From: Niabella sp.
GTDB lineage: Bacteria > Bacteroidota > Bacteroidia > Chitinophagales > Chitinophagaceae
Assembly (NCBI RefSeq): GCF_030150205.1
Contig: NZ_JASLGT010000008.1
Coordinates: forward strand, 372,001-436,000
DNA: 64,000 nt
Reading direction: 5' to 3'
Shown here one piece after another: positions 32,503 through 40,532 of the stretch. Numbering within the stretch: the first letter of the stretch is position 1; each line of letters starts with the position of its first letter. The notes under the pieces are model-generated. The model saw only the letters and a list, made by a program, of their open reading frames with translations, searched no databases and was not told where the DNA came from. A program made the translations under genes and the position numbers.

Positions 32503-33351
32503 ATGAAATTCATAAAAACGATTGGCTTACTCTTCGCAGCAATGTTGCTGTATGCCGTTGCCCGTCCGCAAACCAACCGGCCGCGGTTCCGGGTACTGGC
32601 TTTTTATACGGCCAAACAGGATCCTGCGCATATCAGTTTTGTACATGAAGCCAATCGCTGGTTTGCAGCGGCGGCCCTGCGGGAACATTTCCGGTACGAT
32701 TCAACCGACAACTGGGATCTTTTGCGCACAACAGATCTTTCAACCTACCAGGTCCTCATCTTCCTGGACACCCGGCCGGAACAACCAGCGCAGCGAAAGG
32801 CATTTGAAGCGTATATGGAAGGTGGCGGCGGATGGATGGGTTTTCATTTTTCAGCATTTACCCTGCCGGGATCAGCATTTCCGGATAACTGGCCTTGGTA
32901 CCACAACCAGTTTTTAGGATCCGGCAACTACGTTAGCAATACCTGGCGCCCGACGGCCGCTGTGTTAAAAACGGAATTAAAAGATCATCCGGTGCTAAAA
33001 GGAATGCCCTCAACCTTCCGCAGCGCCCCGAATGAATGGTACCGCTGGCAATATGACCTGCGGAAGAACCCGGACATTGATATCCTCCTATCCATCGACT
33101 CCAGCAGCTTTCCGCTGGGCACCGGTCCCAAACCGCATGAAATATGGCATAATGGGTACTACCCGGTAGTATGGAGCAATAAAAAATACCATATGGTGTA
33201 CTTTAACATGGGACATAATGATATCGATTATGCGCACCATACCAACCGGGAGTTATCCTTTACGTTTACCAACGCTATGCAAAATAAGCTGGTGTTGAAT
33301 ACCCTGCTGTGGCTGGGTGATCGTGCCATGCGCGGGAACTTTCCCCGCTGA
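32503..33351 (+). CDS. ThuA-domain protein
   Basis: 282-aa exported protein consisting of one ThuA (trehalose-utilisation-like, class I glutamine-amidotransferase-like) fold. Signal peptide MKFIKTIGLLFAAMLLYAVA, then FRVLAFYTAKQDPAHISFVH, GGGWMGFHFSAFTLP (the nucleophile-elbow position without Cys), LKDHPVLKGMP and the metal/His-type end MVYFNMGHNDIDYAHHT. ThuA proteins are common in sugar-utilisation clusters of Bacteroidota; activity is not established. Substrate unknown. Confidence 0.9.
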   Translation: MKFIKTIGLLFAAMLLYAVARPQTNRPRFRVLAFYTAKQDPAHISFVHEANRWFAAAALREHFRYDSTDNWDLLRTTDLSTYQVLIFLDTRPEQPAQRKAFEAYMEGGGGWMGFHFSAFTLPGSAFPDNWPWYHNQFLGSGNYVSNTWRPTAAVLKTELKDHPVLKGMPSTFRSAPNEWYRWQYDLRKNPDIDILLSIDSSSFPLGTGPKPHEIWHNGYYPVVWSNKKYHMVYFNMGHNDIDYAHHTNRELSFTFTNAMQNKLVLNTLLWLGDRAMRGNFPR

Positions 33352-33436
33352 TTTACGCGGATCTTTTCCGCTGATTTTCGCTGATGTATTGCGGCGTCTC
33401 ATCTGTGCCATCTGCGGGAGCAACTTAACACTAAAA
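33352..33436. repeat. GCTGATTTTCGCTGAT / CATCTGTGCCATCTGCGGG phrase repeats
   Basis: Short tandem-like phrases GATTTACGCGGATC, CCGCTGATTTTCGCTGAT and CATCTGTGCCATCTGCGGG. They read like the GCCGCAGAT family in inverted form. No gene. Confidence 0.5.
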
Positions 33437-33958
33437 TTAATATGAAATGCTTTCGTCGATATCATATTTCATCCCCGGGTAATCCAGGATCCGCCGCATC
33501 AGGCCGATCTGGCCAAAGAGGTAATCTTCACGCCCGATGCACATGCCCACCATATTCAGCTTGTTCTCCTCTACAAAGCCAACGCCCATCCCAAAGGGAT
33601 ACGCTTCGTTTAATTCCGCATCGGTTACGGTTTGTAATTTTTGAAAAACCAGGGGCGATATTTTATGCCATTCTTCTTTTAGCGCGGCAAGGGTTGGGTA
33701 GGTAGCCGTTGCATCCAGCGCTTTCGCATCTTTGAAAAGCGCTTCGTTCGGGTCCTTATCGGCAATACCCAGGATATTGGCCAGCCAGTACCGGCAGTTT
33801 ACTAAATTACCGGCCATCCATACGATATGGTTTGTCCGCCCCTCGATCCGTTTTAAAGCATCCGTCTCGCTAATGCCATCAATCGCATTATTGAACTGTT
33901 GCGTATGCATCCGGTAAGCAGGAATAATCAACTGCAACCGGCTAACTGTTGTTTCCAT
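33437..33958 (-). CDS. DinB-family protein
   Basis: 173-aa DinB/YfiT-like four-helix protein, a putative metal-dependent hydrolase or thiol transferase fold. Visible: RLQLIIPAYRMHTQQFNNAI, NHIVWMAGNLVNCRYWLANI (first metal-ligand His) and the C-terminal HMVGMCIGREDYLFGQIGLMR-like segment, here NMVGMCIGREDYLFGQIGL, in which the usual H-x3-H ligands are partly replaced. Last gene of a minus-strand series of small genes; separated from the preceding VOC gene by a long hairpin. Confidence 0.85.
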   Translation of the reverse strand: METTVSRLQLIIPAYRMHTQQFNNAIDGISETDALKRIEGRTNHIVWMAGNLVNCRYWLANILGIADKDPNEALFKDAKALDATATYPTLAALKEEWHKISPLVFQKLQTVTDAELNEAYPFGMGVGFVEENKLNMVGMCIGREDYLFGQIGLMRRILDYPGMKYDIDESISY

Positions 33959-33980
33959 GTTGTAATTTTTTTAGATGAAA

Positions 33981-34056
33981 GAACCCGAGGAGGATAGCAG
34001 CCAGCTGTCAGCTATCAGCTAAAGGCTAAAAGCTAACAGCTGCCTCCCCCGGTTCC
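33981..34056 (-). terminator. Long hairpin after the VOC gene, built from CAGCTATCAGC-type repeats
   Basis: Starting 1 bp after the VOC stop codon: outer pairs GAACCCGAGGAGG / CCTCCCCCGGTTCC and inner pairs CAGCTGTCAGCT / AGCTAACAGCTG. After the stem the minus strand reads CTTTCATCTAAAAAAA, so U-run support is weak. It may act as an attenuator or barrier between the VOC and DinB genes. The inner part belongs to the CAGCTGTCAGCTATCAGCT phrase repeats seen at 57960-58280. Confidence 0.5.
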
Positions 34057-34497
34057 TTATGATTCGTTACTTTCCTGACGGGATGAATAATTGATCATCC
34101 AACCAATGCCAAACTGATCCTGGAAGCTACCGAAATAGTCGCCCCAGAATTGGTCGGCCATCGGCATTTCTATTTTCCCGCCCTGGGATAAAGCATTAAA
34201 CAAACGGTCGGCTTCCTCCCGGCTTTCGGGAAAGATAGAGATATAATTATTGTTGCCCACCGTTAACTTGTGCCCCATCGAAGGAACGATATCGGATGCC
34301 ATCAGCAGATCGCCGCCCACCGGAAGCGCCACGTGCATCACCCGCTTTTTATCTTCTTCCGACAGGTTTTCTGAGCCCGGTGCATCCCCGATCCGCATTA
34401 CCCCTCCTACGAATTCTCCGCCAAAAACGGATTTGTAGAAATTGAATGCATCTTCGGCGTTGCCATCAAAATTTAAGTAAGGATTTAATTTTGCCAT
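34057..34497 (-). CDS. VOC-family protein (PhnB/3-demethylubiquinone methyltransferase-like)
   Basis: 146-aa glyoxalase-fold protein of the 3-dmu-9/PhnB branch. Signatures: LNPYLNFDGNAEDAFNFYKSVF at the N-terminus (in parts: YLNFDGNAEDAFNFY), LPVGGDLLMASDIVPSMGH and ADQFWGDYFGSFQDQFGIGWM at the C-terminus. Such proteins are abundant next to SRPBCC and DinB genes in Bacteroidota; substrate and activity unknown. Confidence 0.9.
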   Translation of the reverse strand: MAKLNPYLNFDGNAEDAFNFYKSVFGGEFVGGVMRIGDAPGSENLSEEDKKRVMHVALPVGGDLLMASDIVPSMGHKLTVGNNNYISIFPESREEADRLFNALSQGGKIEMPMADQFWGDYFGSFQDQFGIGWMINYSSRQESNES

Positions 34498-34552
34498 TTT
34501 ATTTTTATTTTTTTAGATAAGTGAGATGTTGATGAGTAAGATGTGGGGGCCG

Positions 34553-34990
34553 TTATTTTTCGGCCAGTGCTTTTACCGTTTCAAGCCCTTTGGTAAATCC
34601 GTTGTCCATCATTTCTTTATATTTCGGGTCGGTATCTACCTGCACTTCAAGCGTTGTGATACCATCCACTTCCCTGAGGTGATACTGCTCCAGGGCGCCG
34701 GCCCATTCTTTTACCGCGTCGCTGGTGGTATCTTCCACTCCGTTTTCGATGGAACCAAGATGTTCGAAAACCAATTCCTCCGGTGCCCGTATGCTGCGGA
34801 TGGTACTGATCATTCCATTCCCTTTGCCGTCCAGGAAACGGGTACGCCCCTGTACCTTCCAATCGGATTCCATCGTAGACCCCGCCGCAAAAGCTGCGGT
34901 CCATTGCCTGTAGGTATCGGTATTCCAGAGCACTTCCCACACTTCCTGTGCAGGTGCCTCAATTTGCTGTTTATAAGAATAGATTTCCAT
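34553..34990 (-). CDS. SRPBCC-family protein (AHSA1-like)
   Basis: 145-aa START/Bet v1-like protein of the AHSA1 (activator of Hsp90 ATPase) branch. N-terminal SYKQQIEAPAQEVWEVLWNT, the middle RTRFLDGKGNGMISTIRSIR and EELVFEHLGSIENGVED, and the C-terminal helix MMDNGFTKGLETVKALAEK are typical. Ligand unknown. Between two VOC genes, same strand, 38 and 55 bp gaps. Confidence 0.88.
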   Translation of the reverse strand: MEIYSYKQQIEAPAQEVWEVLWNTDTYRQWTAAFAAGSTMESDWKVQGRTRFLDGKGNGMISTIRSIRAPEELVFEHLGSIENGVEDTTSDAVKEWAGALEQYHLREVDGITTLEVQVDTDPKYKEMMDNGFTKGLETVKALAEK

Positions 34991-35028
34991 AAAACTATTT
35001 TTTGAAGTGTTTATGATGCTGCGACCCG

Positions 35029-35895
35029 CTATCCTTGCGCACCGTTGTAAGCGGCTTCCAGGGCAGCGATATCCAGCTTTTTCATTTTCATCAGGGCCTG
35101 CATCATGCGCCCGGATGCCTCCTGGTTTCCGGCAGCCATCAACCGGCCTAATTGGGCAGGAATGATTTGCCAGCTCAGACCGAATTTATCTTTTAACCAG
35201 CCACATTGACTTTCTGCGCCACCATCGGCAATCAATGCATTCCAGTAGCGGTCAATGTCTTCCTGTGTATCGCATTCCACCACCAGGGAAATGCCTTCAT
35301 TAAAATTAAACGGATGCGCCAGCGAACTGTCCATAGCGGCAAGCGTGTAACCGCTGATATGAAACTGGGCATGTTGCACATTACCGGCGGTATCTCCTCC
35401 CCCTTCGGGGTATTCCATAATACCTTCCGTTTTTGAACCGGGGAACAATTCCGTGTAAAAACCGATGGCTTCTTTCGCGCGTCCGTTTTGTTTATTGATA
35501 AACATCAGTGTAGGCGTAAAATATTGTGTGGTGTTTCCCCGCTCTCCCGTATACAGCTGCCAGGATACACCGTATTTGTCCTGCACCCAGCCATATTTTT
35601 TACTAAAGGGATAGGCGTTCAATGGCATCAGGGCAAAGCCCCCCTTTATCAATTCATTGTACAACCGCTCCGTTTCCTTTTCATCTTCGTTTGCAATCAG
35701 AAATGAAACAGAAGGATTGGGCGTAAATACCGGGCCTCCGTTCAGCAGCATCAGTTTCTGACCACTGCACTCAATCGTTACCACCATGCCGGAATCTGCA
35801 CTGATCCGGGTATCCGGAAAAATACCGGCATAAAACCCGGCCGCCTCTTTGCCGTTTGCATCAAACCAAACACAAGGGTAAATTAACTGAATCAT
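35029..35895 (-). CDS. VOC-family protein with two 3-dmu-9-like domains
   Basis: 288-aa protein formed by two tandem glyoxalase-type modules, each about 130 residues: the first begins IYPCVWFDANGKEAAGFYAG and ends KYGWVQDKYGVSWQLY; the second begins FTPTLMFINKQNGRAKEAIG and ends CGWLKDKFGLSWQII. Each repeat keeps the F-Y-x-x-x-F-P pattern. The C-terminal MMQALMKMKKLDIAALEAAY segment is characteristic of this subfamily. Activity unknown. Confidence 0.9.
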   Translation of the reverse strand: MIQLIYPCVWFDANGKEAAGFYAGIFPDTRISADSGMVVTIECSGQKLMLLNGGPVFTPNPSVSFLIANEDEKETERLYNELIKGGFALMPLNAYPFSKKYGWVQDKYGVSWQLYTGERGNTTQYFTPTLMFINKQNGRAKEAIGFYTELFPGSKTEGIMEYPEGGGDTAGNVQHAQFHISGYTLAAMDSSLAHPFNFNEGISLVVECDTQEDIDRYWNALIADGGAESQCGWLKDKFGLSWQIIPAQLGRLMAAGNQEASGRMMQALMKMKKLDIAALEAAYNGAQG

Positions 35896-35918
35896 GATTT
35901 TTTCGTTTTAGTAAGGAG

Positions 35919-36329
35919 TTATTTTTTTGTTACCGTTTTCTTTTTGCTGCCTTCCGTTTTTTTTATTTGCGCCTTTTCTGCTGCTGTTGTTACCCGGTAC
36001 GCGGTCATATCCCCGATCAGTTTTTTGGGCAGTGTGGCATCCAAAGGAAACTGCACCGTTCCCTTTGAGGTTTTGTATTCTTTTAGCTGGTCTGCAAACA
36101 CTGTAATCGGCGATCCGGTGGGATAAAAACCGATATGGTTTTCATACGCGGCATAATAGACCAATACCTCACTTGTTTTAATTGCCGGCATATTGTAACT
36201 GATGACCTCCACGGCATTTTTGGGAGCCGACTGCTTTACGATCTTTCGCATCTCTTCCAGCTTTTTTTTCTGTATGCCGGAGAATGCATCGATATACGCA
36301 TCTACTGTTGTAAACTTTGTTCCAATCAT
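35919..36329 (-). CDS. DUF1801 (YdhG-like) protein
   Basis: 136-aa protein of the DUF1801/YdhG family, some members of which are described as intracellular iron chaperones. Features: VDAYIDAFSGIQKKKLEEMR, EVISYNMPAIKTSEVLVYYA, ENHIGFYPTGSPITVFADQL and KGTVQFPLDATLPKKLI, with a Lys-rich tail. Its ATG overlaps the stop codon of the upstream SRPBCC gene by 4 bp (ATGA), indicating translational coupling. Confidence 0.92.
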   Translation of the reverse strand: MIGTKFTTVDAYIDAFSGIQKKKLEEMRKIVKQSAPKNAVEVISYNMPAIKTSEVLVYYAAYENHIGFYPTGSPITVFADQLKEYKTSKGTVQFPLDATLPKKLIGDMTAYRVTTAAEKAQIKKTEGSKKKTVTKK

Positions 36330-36760
36330 TCCGGAATTTTTATATTTTCTGTATATGCTTTAAACCTGTTTAAAACGGACGCACAAAAATCATGCTGTAC
36401 TGCTTCGGCCAGGTTTGCTTCCGGTTCAAACTGTTCCACCACCGCAGTGGTATCGCCATGCTCAACAAAACGGATCACCGCCTTCCGGCCATCCGTTAAG
36501 GTATAGGCGATCTGTTTATGCGGTGTCACCTGGTCGTAAATTCCTTTATGATCAAATCCTTCGTTACCGTCTTTCGCTTCCATACGGTAGCAAAATGCTC
36601 CGCCTTCCCTCAGCTCCGTTTCCACCTTTGGAACCCACCAGTGGTCAAAAGGAATATTCCAGGCTGCAATCGCTTCCGGGCTTGTCCAGGCCTGCCAAAC
36701 CAGCGCCACCGGCTTATGCACGGTAACTTCCACGCATATCATTGTTGATGGGGTATCCAT
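36326..36760 (-). CDS. SRPBCC-family protein (AHSA1-like)
   Basis: 144-aa START-like protein. TVHKPVALVWQAWTSPEAIA, FDHWWVPKVETELREGGAFC, YQV-type core HKGIYDQVTPHKQIAYTL and the C-terminal GNSRQAGWQ-like end replaced here by VQHDFCASVLNRFKAYTENI. The fold is clear, the ligand is not. Coupled by a 4-bp overlap to the DUF1801 gene. Confidence 0.9.
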   Translation of the reverse strand: MDTPSTMICVEVTVHKPVALVWQAWTSPEAIAAWNIPFDHWWVPKVETELREGGAFCYRMEAKDGNEGFDHKGIYDQVTPHKQIAYTLTDGRKAVIRFVEHGDTTAVVEQFEPEANLAEAVQHDFCASVLNRFKAYTENIKIPE

Positions 36761-36774
36761 GCTGTTTTATTTGA

Positions 36775-37062
36775 TCAATCTTTAAATTTCAACCCGGATG
36801 CTTCCAGTGCCGCCTTTAGAACCGGCATAGAAGCAGGGCCCATACCATGCAGGCTCAGGATTTGTTTTTCCGTATGTTGTGCCAGCGCCTCAACATTGCC
36901 AATGCCGGCATGTTCCAATGCCCTGCGTGCCGGAGCTCCCAGCCGGGAAAGAAAACCACTCTGCGGCTTCCGTTCCTGCTCGCATACGGGGCAGGTAGGG
37001 CAATCACTGCTCTTATAATAGCGATGCCCTTTGTCACAGATCCTCAATGTACCTTTTGCCAT
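36775..37062 (-). CDS. Small protein with RNA polymerase alpha-CTD-like helix-hairpin-helix domain
   Basis: 95-aa protein: an N-terminal treble-clef-like part with CPTCPVCEQE (and an earlier CDKGHRYYKSSD), followed by a helix-hairpin-helix domain like the C-terminal domain of RNA polymerase alpha: LGAPARRALEHAGIGNVEAL and ILSLHGMGPASMPVLKAALE. Such stand-alone alpha-CTD-like proteins accompany DUF1801/SRPBCC genes in Bacteroidota (my recollection of gene neighbourhoods). It may bind DNA or a protein partner; function unknown. 14 bp after the SRPBCC start, 9 bp before the DinB stop. Confidence 0.82.
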   Translation of the reverse strand: MAKGTLRICDKGHRYYKSSDCPTCPVCEQERKPQSGFLSRLGAPARRALEHAGIGNVEALAQHTEKQILSLHGMGPASMPVLKAALEASGLKFKD

Positions 37063-37071
37063 AGCGACTGA

Positions 37072-37599
37072 TTATTGCGGGTTAAAATACGGTTGCATCT
37101 GTTGAAGTTGATGGGTATGCCGCCGCAAATGATAATCGGCGAACAATACCCACTCCTGTCCCGTAAGGTCGCCAATGGTTGGGAACGATACGCCCGCGCA
37201 AAGCATCAGCAGGTCTTCTTCACCGATCCGGACACTGAGCGTTTCACGGATCTCTTTTAATGCATGTAACAATTGCGCTTTGTCGATTTGCTCATCTGAA
37301 GGCACCACCGATGCCGGCGCTTTTGCTTTCCATTCAAAGTTTAAAAATATTTCCCGCAGCAGGGGTTCATGAGCATCCGGAGCACGTCCAGGTATTGCTT
37401 TTGGAACGGATAATGCACTCTTTGTGCCGCTCAAAAATTTCAACACATGATCACCCACCTGTGCCGGCGACCAGCTACCTTCAAACGGCGCCTGGTTAAA
37501 TACCTCCGGAGCAAACGATTCCAGGAGATTTGTAAAATCATCGGCTGCTGCTGTAAAATCCCGGAGCAATGCTGTGGTATCGTTTGTCATTGTCTGCAT
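37072..37599 (-). CDS. DinB-family protein
   Basis: 175-aa DinB-like four-helix protein. SWSPAQVGDHVLKFLSGTKS carries the first ligand His, and the C-terminal GQEWVLFADYHLRRHTHQLQ contains the H-x3-H pair that completes the metal site, so unlike the DinB gene at 33437 this one has an intact triad. Second ATG three codons in is possible. Substrate unknown. Gaps to neighbours are 9 and 36 bp. Confidence 0.9.
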   Translation of the reverse strand: MQTMTNDTTALLRDFTAAADDFTNLLESFAPEVFNQAPFEGSWSPAQVGDHVLKFLSGTKSALSVPKAIPGRAPDAHEPLLREIFLNFEWKAKAPASVVPSDEQIDKAQLLHALKEIRETLSVRIGEEDLLMLCAGVSFPTIGDLTGQEWVLFADYHLRRHTHQLQQMQPYFNPQ

Positions 37600-37635
37600 A
37601 AAAAATCGTTTAAAGAATGGAGCGGGGCGCCGTTG

Positions 37636-37854
37636 TTAATTTAAAATATCGGCACGATACCCCTTTATTTTTAATGAAAAATGCACCTGTCTTATATCAA
37701 TTGGCTGCCGGGACTCGATCCGCAGGATCTTATCACAATCTTCCAGGTCAAAATTGATTTTTGACCGGGGGTAGATCCGCTTCAGATTTTTGACCAGCAC
37801 CCTTGCTGTGGCTTTATCAAAAACATTGGTTTTAAAAATCTCGATCCGTTTCAT
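37636..37854 (-). CDS. Small conserved-looking protein, HMA-like fold
   Basis: 72-aa protein: MKRIEIFKTNVFDKATARVL, then LVKNLKRIYPRSKINFDLED, CDKILRIESRQPI and VHFSLKIKGYRADILN. The beta-alpha-beta-beta-alpha-beta order and length resemble heavy-metal-associated (HMA) domains, but the CxxC metal motif is absent. I recognise it as a type seen in Bacteroidota rather than a named family. Same strand and tight spacing with its neighbours. Confidence 0.65.
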   Translation of the reverse strand: MKRIEIFKTNVFDKATARVLVKNLKRIYPRSKINFDLEDCDKILRIESRQPIDIRQVHFSLKIKGYRADILN

Positions 37855-37873
37855 CGCCTGGAGTTAACAAATG

Positions 37874-38428
37874 TTATCGAACTGTTTTATAATGCAGCCG
37901 GACGATTCCCGATGGAAAAGCCCTTACCTCCAGCAGTTGTAGCACCGTAGGATCCACTTCTTTAAAAAAGGGTTTCCCCCTGCCCAACAACTGCGGATCC
38001 AGTAACAATACATATTCATCAATCAGTTGTAACCTTTGCAGCGCCATGCCGACCGACCCGCTGCCAAAAATTACAACATCCTCCTTAGCGTTTTCCTTTA
38101 TGGCATTAATCGTATCCCGGTTAAGGTTTTTATGAAAAAAACTGTGCTGCCAGTTGCTGCTTGTAACGGTTGTTGAAAACGTATGTTTCTCCGCCTCGTT
38201 CATATATTTGGCAACATCAGGAAATTGCGTGGCAGCGCCCGGTGTAGGCCAAAAAGCCTCCATCATTTTAAAGGTAACGCGTCCAAATAATACGGTACTG
38301 GCCCGTCCTAGTTCCAGCCGGTTGGCCTTTTCCAATTCGGCATCCGGGGTAAACCAATTGGTTTCTCCTCCCGGACCTGAAAAGATACCGTCTACGGAAA
38401 TCCAGTTAAAGACAAAAATCCGGTTCAT
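37874..38428 (-). CDS. Dihydrofolate reductase-like (RibD C-terminal domain) protein
   Basis: 184-aa protein of the RibD_C/DHFR-like family. The ATG at 38426-38428 begins MNRIFVFNWISVDGIFSGPG, the standard N-terminus; an earlier start would add 19 unrelated residues and cover the promoter of the divergent gene. Other features: RASTVLFGRVTFKMMEAFWP (F-G-R-x-T), VVIFGSGSVGMALQRLQLID (G-S-G cofactor loop) and LLDPQLLGRGKPFF. Probably NADPH-dependent; substrate unknown. First gene of the minus-strand series, divergent from the GlxA-type regulator. Confidence 0.9.
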   Translation of the reverse strand: MNRIFVFNWISVDGIFSGPGGETNWFTPDAELEKANRLELGRASTVLFGRVTFKMMEAFWPTPGAATQFPDVAKYMNEAEKHTFSTTVTSSNWQHSFFHKNLNRDTINAIKENAKEDVVIFGSGSVGMALQRLQLIDEYVLLLDPQLLGRGKPFFKEVDPTVLQLLEVRAFPSGIVRLHYKTVR

Positions 38429-38517
38429 ATATATCCGTTTTTTAGTGCTTCCTTTTCCATACAAACCTACAACAGACCTGCACATTTACAGATATGCAAA
38501 TACGACAATACCTGGGG

Positions 38518-38548
38518 TTGATTACGACATTCTTCTGTTATATCTTTG
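38518..38548 (+). promoter_or_regulatory. Promoter of the GlxA-type regulator gene (TTG ... TATCTTTG)
   Basis: -33 element TTG at 38518-38520 and -7 element TATCTTTG at 38541-38548, 20 bp apart, matching the Bacteroidota consensus (TTTG, about 20 bp, TAnnTTTG). The ATG is 19 bp further on. Best promoter in the window. Confidence 0.65.
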
Positions 38549-38567
38549 CAAGGCTAAAAAATATGAA

Positions 38568-39542
38568 ATGAAAAAAGTGGTCATCCTGCTACTAAAGGGC
38601 GCTAATCTTTCCAGTATTGAAAATCCAAGACAGGGTTTTGAAGAAGCCAATCAATACCTTATTGCAAACGGCCGTCTGCCCTTGTTTCAGGTACAACTTG
38701 CGGCGGCAGAGCCCAGGGTACAGTTAAACAACGGACTTTACGAGGTACAGGCCCAGCTCCTGGTAAGCGAAATCGATCATGCAGATCTCATCCTGGTACC
38801 GGCCTTACAGGAGCCCATCAGCCGGTATGTGCAGGAAAACCGGGGCATTATTCCCTGGCTGGTGGAACAATACCGGGGAGGTGCTGAAATTGCCAGCCTT
38901 TGCATGGGGGCTTTTTTACTGGCAGGTACCGGTTTGCTGAACAATAAAAGCTGCGTTACCCACTGGAAGGCCAGTAATGATTTTGCCCGGCTCTTTCCGG
39001 AAGTGAACCTGGTTGCCGATAAGATCCTTACCGATGAAAACGGCGTGTATACCAGCAGCGGTGCCTTTTCTGCTTCCAACCTGGTATTGTACCTTATTGA
39101 AAAACATGCAGGCCGTGAAGTAGCCATTTACTGCTCTAAATATTTCCAGATTGATATCCAGCGCAGCAGTCAATCGCCTTTTATTATTTTTTCAGGTATG
39201 CGCGATCATGGTGACGACGCCATCCGGGAGGCACAGGAATACATCGAACAGAACTTTGAAGAGCGCCTGCCGGTGGATGTGCTTTGCGAACGTTTTGCGA
39301 TGGGGCGCCGCACATTTGAACGGCGTTTTAAAAAAGCAACCACCAATACGGTTGTAGAATATATCCAGCGTGTAAAGATCGAAGCCGCAAAAAAACTGCT
39401 GGAACAGGGTCGCAGAACCATACAGGAGGCCATGTACCATGTGGGTTATAATGATGTAAAAGCCTTCCGGGATGTATTTAAACGGATCACGGGTATGACC
39501 CCGGTGGATTATAAACTCAAGTACGAAAAAATACTGATCTAG
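38568..39542 (+). CDS. GlxA-family transcriptional regulator (DJ-1/PfpI plus AraC HTH)
   Basis: 324-aa regulator. The ATG at 38568 is chosen by the promoter above it and the start MKKVVILLLKGANLSSIENP. N-terminal DJ-1/PfpI-like domain (about 1-200) with GAEIASLCMGAFLLAGTGLL (Cys at the elbow) and SCVTHWKASNDFARLFPEV; C-terminal AraC helix-turn-helix pair (about 225-320): DVLCERFAMGRRTFERRFKK and IQEAMYHVGYNDVKAFRDVF, GMTPVDYKLKY. Divergent from ten small genes, which may be its targets (inference). Its stop codon shares the tetranucleotide CTAG with the stop of the convergent hydrolase. Confidence 0.93.
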   Translation: MKKVVILLLKGANLSSIENPRQGFEEANQYLIANGRLPLFQVQLAAAEPRVQLNNGLYEVQAQLLVSEIDHADLILVPALQEPISRYVQENRGIIPWLVEQYRGGAEIASLCMGAFLLAGTGLLNNKSCVTHWKASNDFARLFPEVNLVADKILTDENGVYTSSGAFSASNLVLYLIEKHAGREVAIYCSKYFQIDIQRSSQSPFIIFSGMRDHGDDAIREAQEYIEQNFEERLPVDVLCERFAMGRRTFERRFKKATTNTVVEYIQRVKIEAAKKLLEQGRRTIQEAMYHVGYNDVKAFRDVFKRITGMTPVDYKLKYEKILI

Positions 39543-40378
39543 TGCTGATGCCGCCGGTGCCGGTACGGTTTCCGGAAAAAGGCTTCTACCCGTTTGTTAA
39601 AGGCCGCACTATGATCGATCAGGGTCGCATGCCCGGAGTTGGGTACGATCCAGAGCTCTCCTCTCCGGATATTGGCGGCAATCTGCGTGGTGTGCGCCAC
39701 GGGAATAAGATCATTATCCCCGCCGATGATCAGCGCGGGGCACTGGATCTTTCGCAGTTCCTCTAATGCAATATTGGGTTGTTCATAATCCAGCATAAAC
39801 ACTTTATAATCGTTCTTCTCTTTTTCTGTAGTCAGCGGCAGCCGTTTTTGCCAGGCATTATAGTCCCTTACTCCATCCCGCCATACATCGGGCCGCAAGC
39901 CAATGGAGTCGGCCCAAAGATTGGCGCCGGTACTGGCCAGCTTGATCACTTTATCCGGGTGACGCATCGCCAGTTCCAGGGCAATAATGCCTCCGTCGCT
40001 CCAGCCCAGTACATAGGCGTAAGGAATATGCATGGCAGACAATAAGGCGCTGTAATCATCCGCCATCATTTCAAAGCTGAGCGAATCTGTGGGATCCAGG
40101 GAGCGCCCATGCGCCCGGCTGTCGGCCAGGATTACTTTGTATTTCTTTGAAAAATAGGGAATATTATTCGCAAACGCACTCATATCGCCCCCATTCCCAT
40201 GAATCATCAACAAAGGCGGCCCCTCGCCGTAGGTTTCTGTATACATGCGAAATCCCCTGATCGTATAGTATTTTCCAGCGGCCTCATTATAGTTGTAAGT
40301 AGCTACCCTCAGCTGTGCGCAGCCGGGCATCAATGCGGCCACCAACCATAACAGGAATGCCCCGATTCCCTGTTTCAT
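39539..40378 (-). CDS. Alpha/beta hydrolase lipoprotein
   Basis: 279-aa alpha/beta-hydrolase-fold enzyme, exported as a lipoprotein (ATG 40376-40378, lipobox LMPGC). Oxyanion region HGNGGDMSAF; nucleophile S127 in GWSDGGIIALELAM; acid in GGDNDLIPVAH; base His in GHATLIDHSAAF. Upstream LADSRAHGRSLDPTDSLSFE is typical of esterase/proline-iminopeptidase-like members. Substrate unknown. Convergent with the GlxA-type gene, the two sharing 4 bp. Confidence 0.9.
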   Translation of the reverse strand: MKQGIGAFLLWLVAALMPGCAQLRVATYNYNEAAGKYYTIRGFRMYTETYGEGPPLLMIHGNGGDMSAFANNIPYFSKKYKVILADSRAHGRSLDPTDSLSFEMMADDYSALLSAMHIPYAYVLGWSDGGIIALELAMRHPDKVIKLASTGANLWADSIGLRPDVWRDGVRDYNAWQKRLPLTTEKEKNDYKVFMLDYEQPNIALEELRKIQCPALIIGGDNDLIPVAHTTQIAANIRRGELWIVPNSGHATLIDHSAAFNKRVEAFFRKPYRHRRHQH

Positions 40379-40513
40379 ATTGTACTTGTTCCCTGTGTTT
40401 TTATCGTTCCTAAAGTTAAGCGCTAATCCCGATTTATACCGCAAAAAATCTACCCGCGTTTGATCGCAGTATTACCGCTCCGGTGTGAGCTTACAAACAA
40501 GACCGGTTTTTTA

Positions 40514-40521
40514 TATCTTTA
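40514..40521 (+). promoter_or_regulatory. -7 promoter element (TATCTTTA)
   Basis: TATCTTTA 11 bp before the ATG at 40533, giving a very short leader. No clear -33 element. Confidence 0.4.
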
Positions 40522-40532
40522 CGCCCGAAGTT

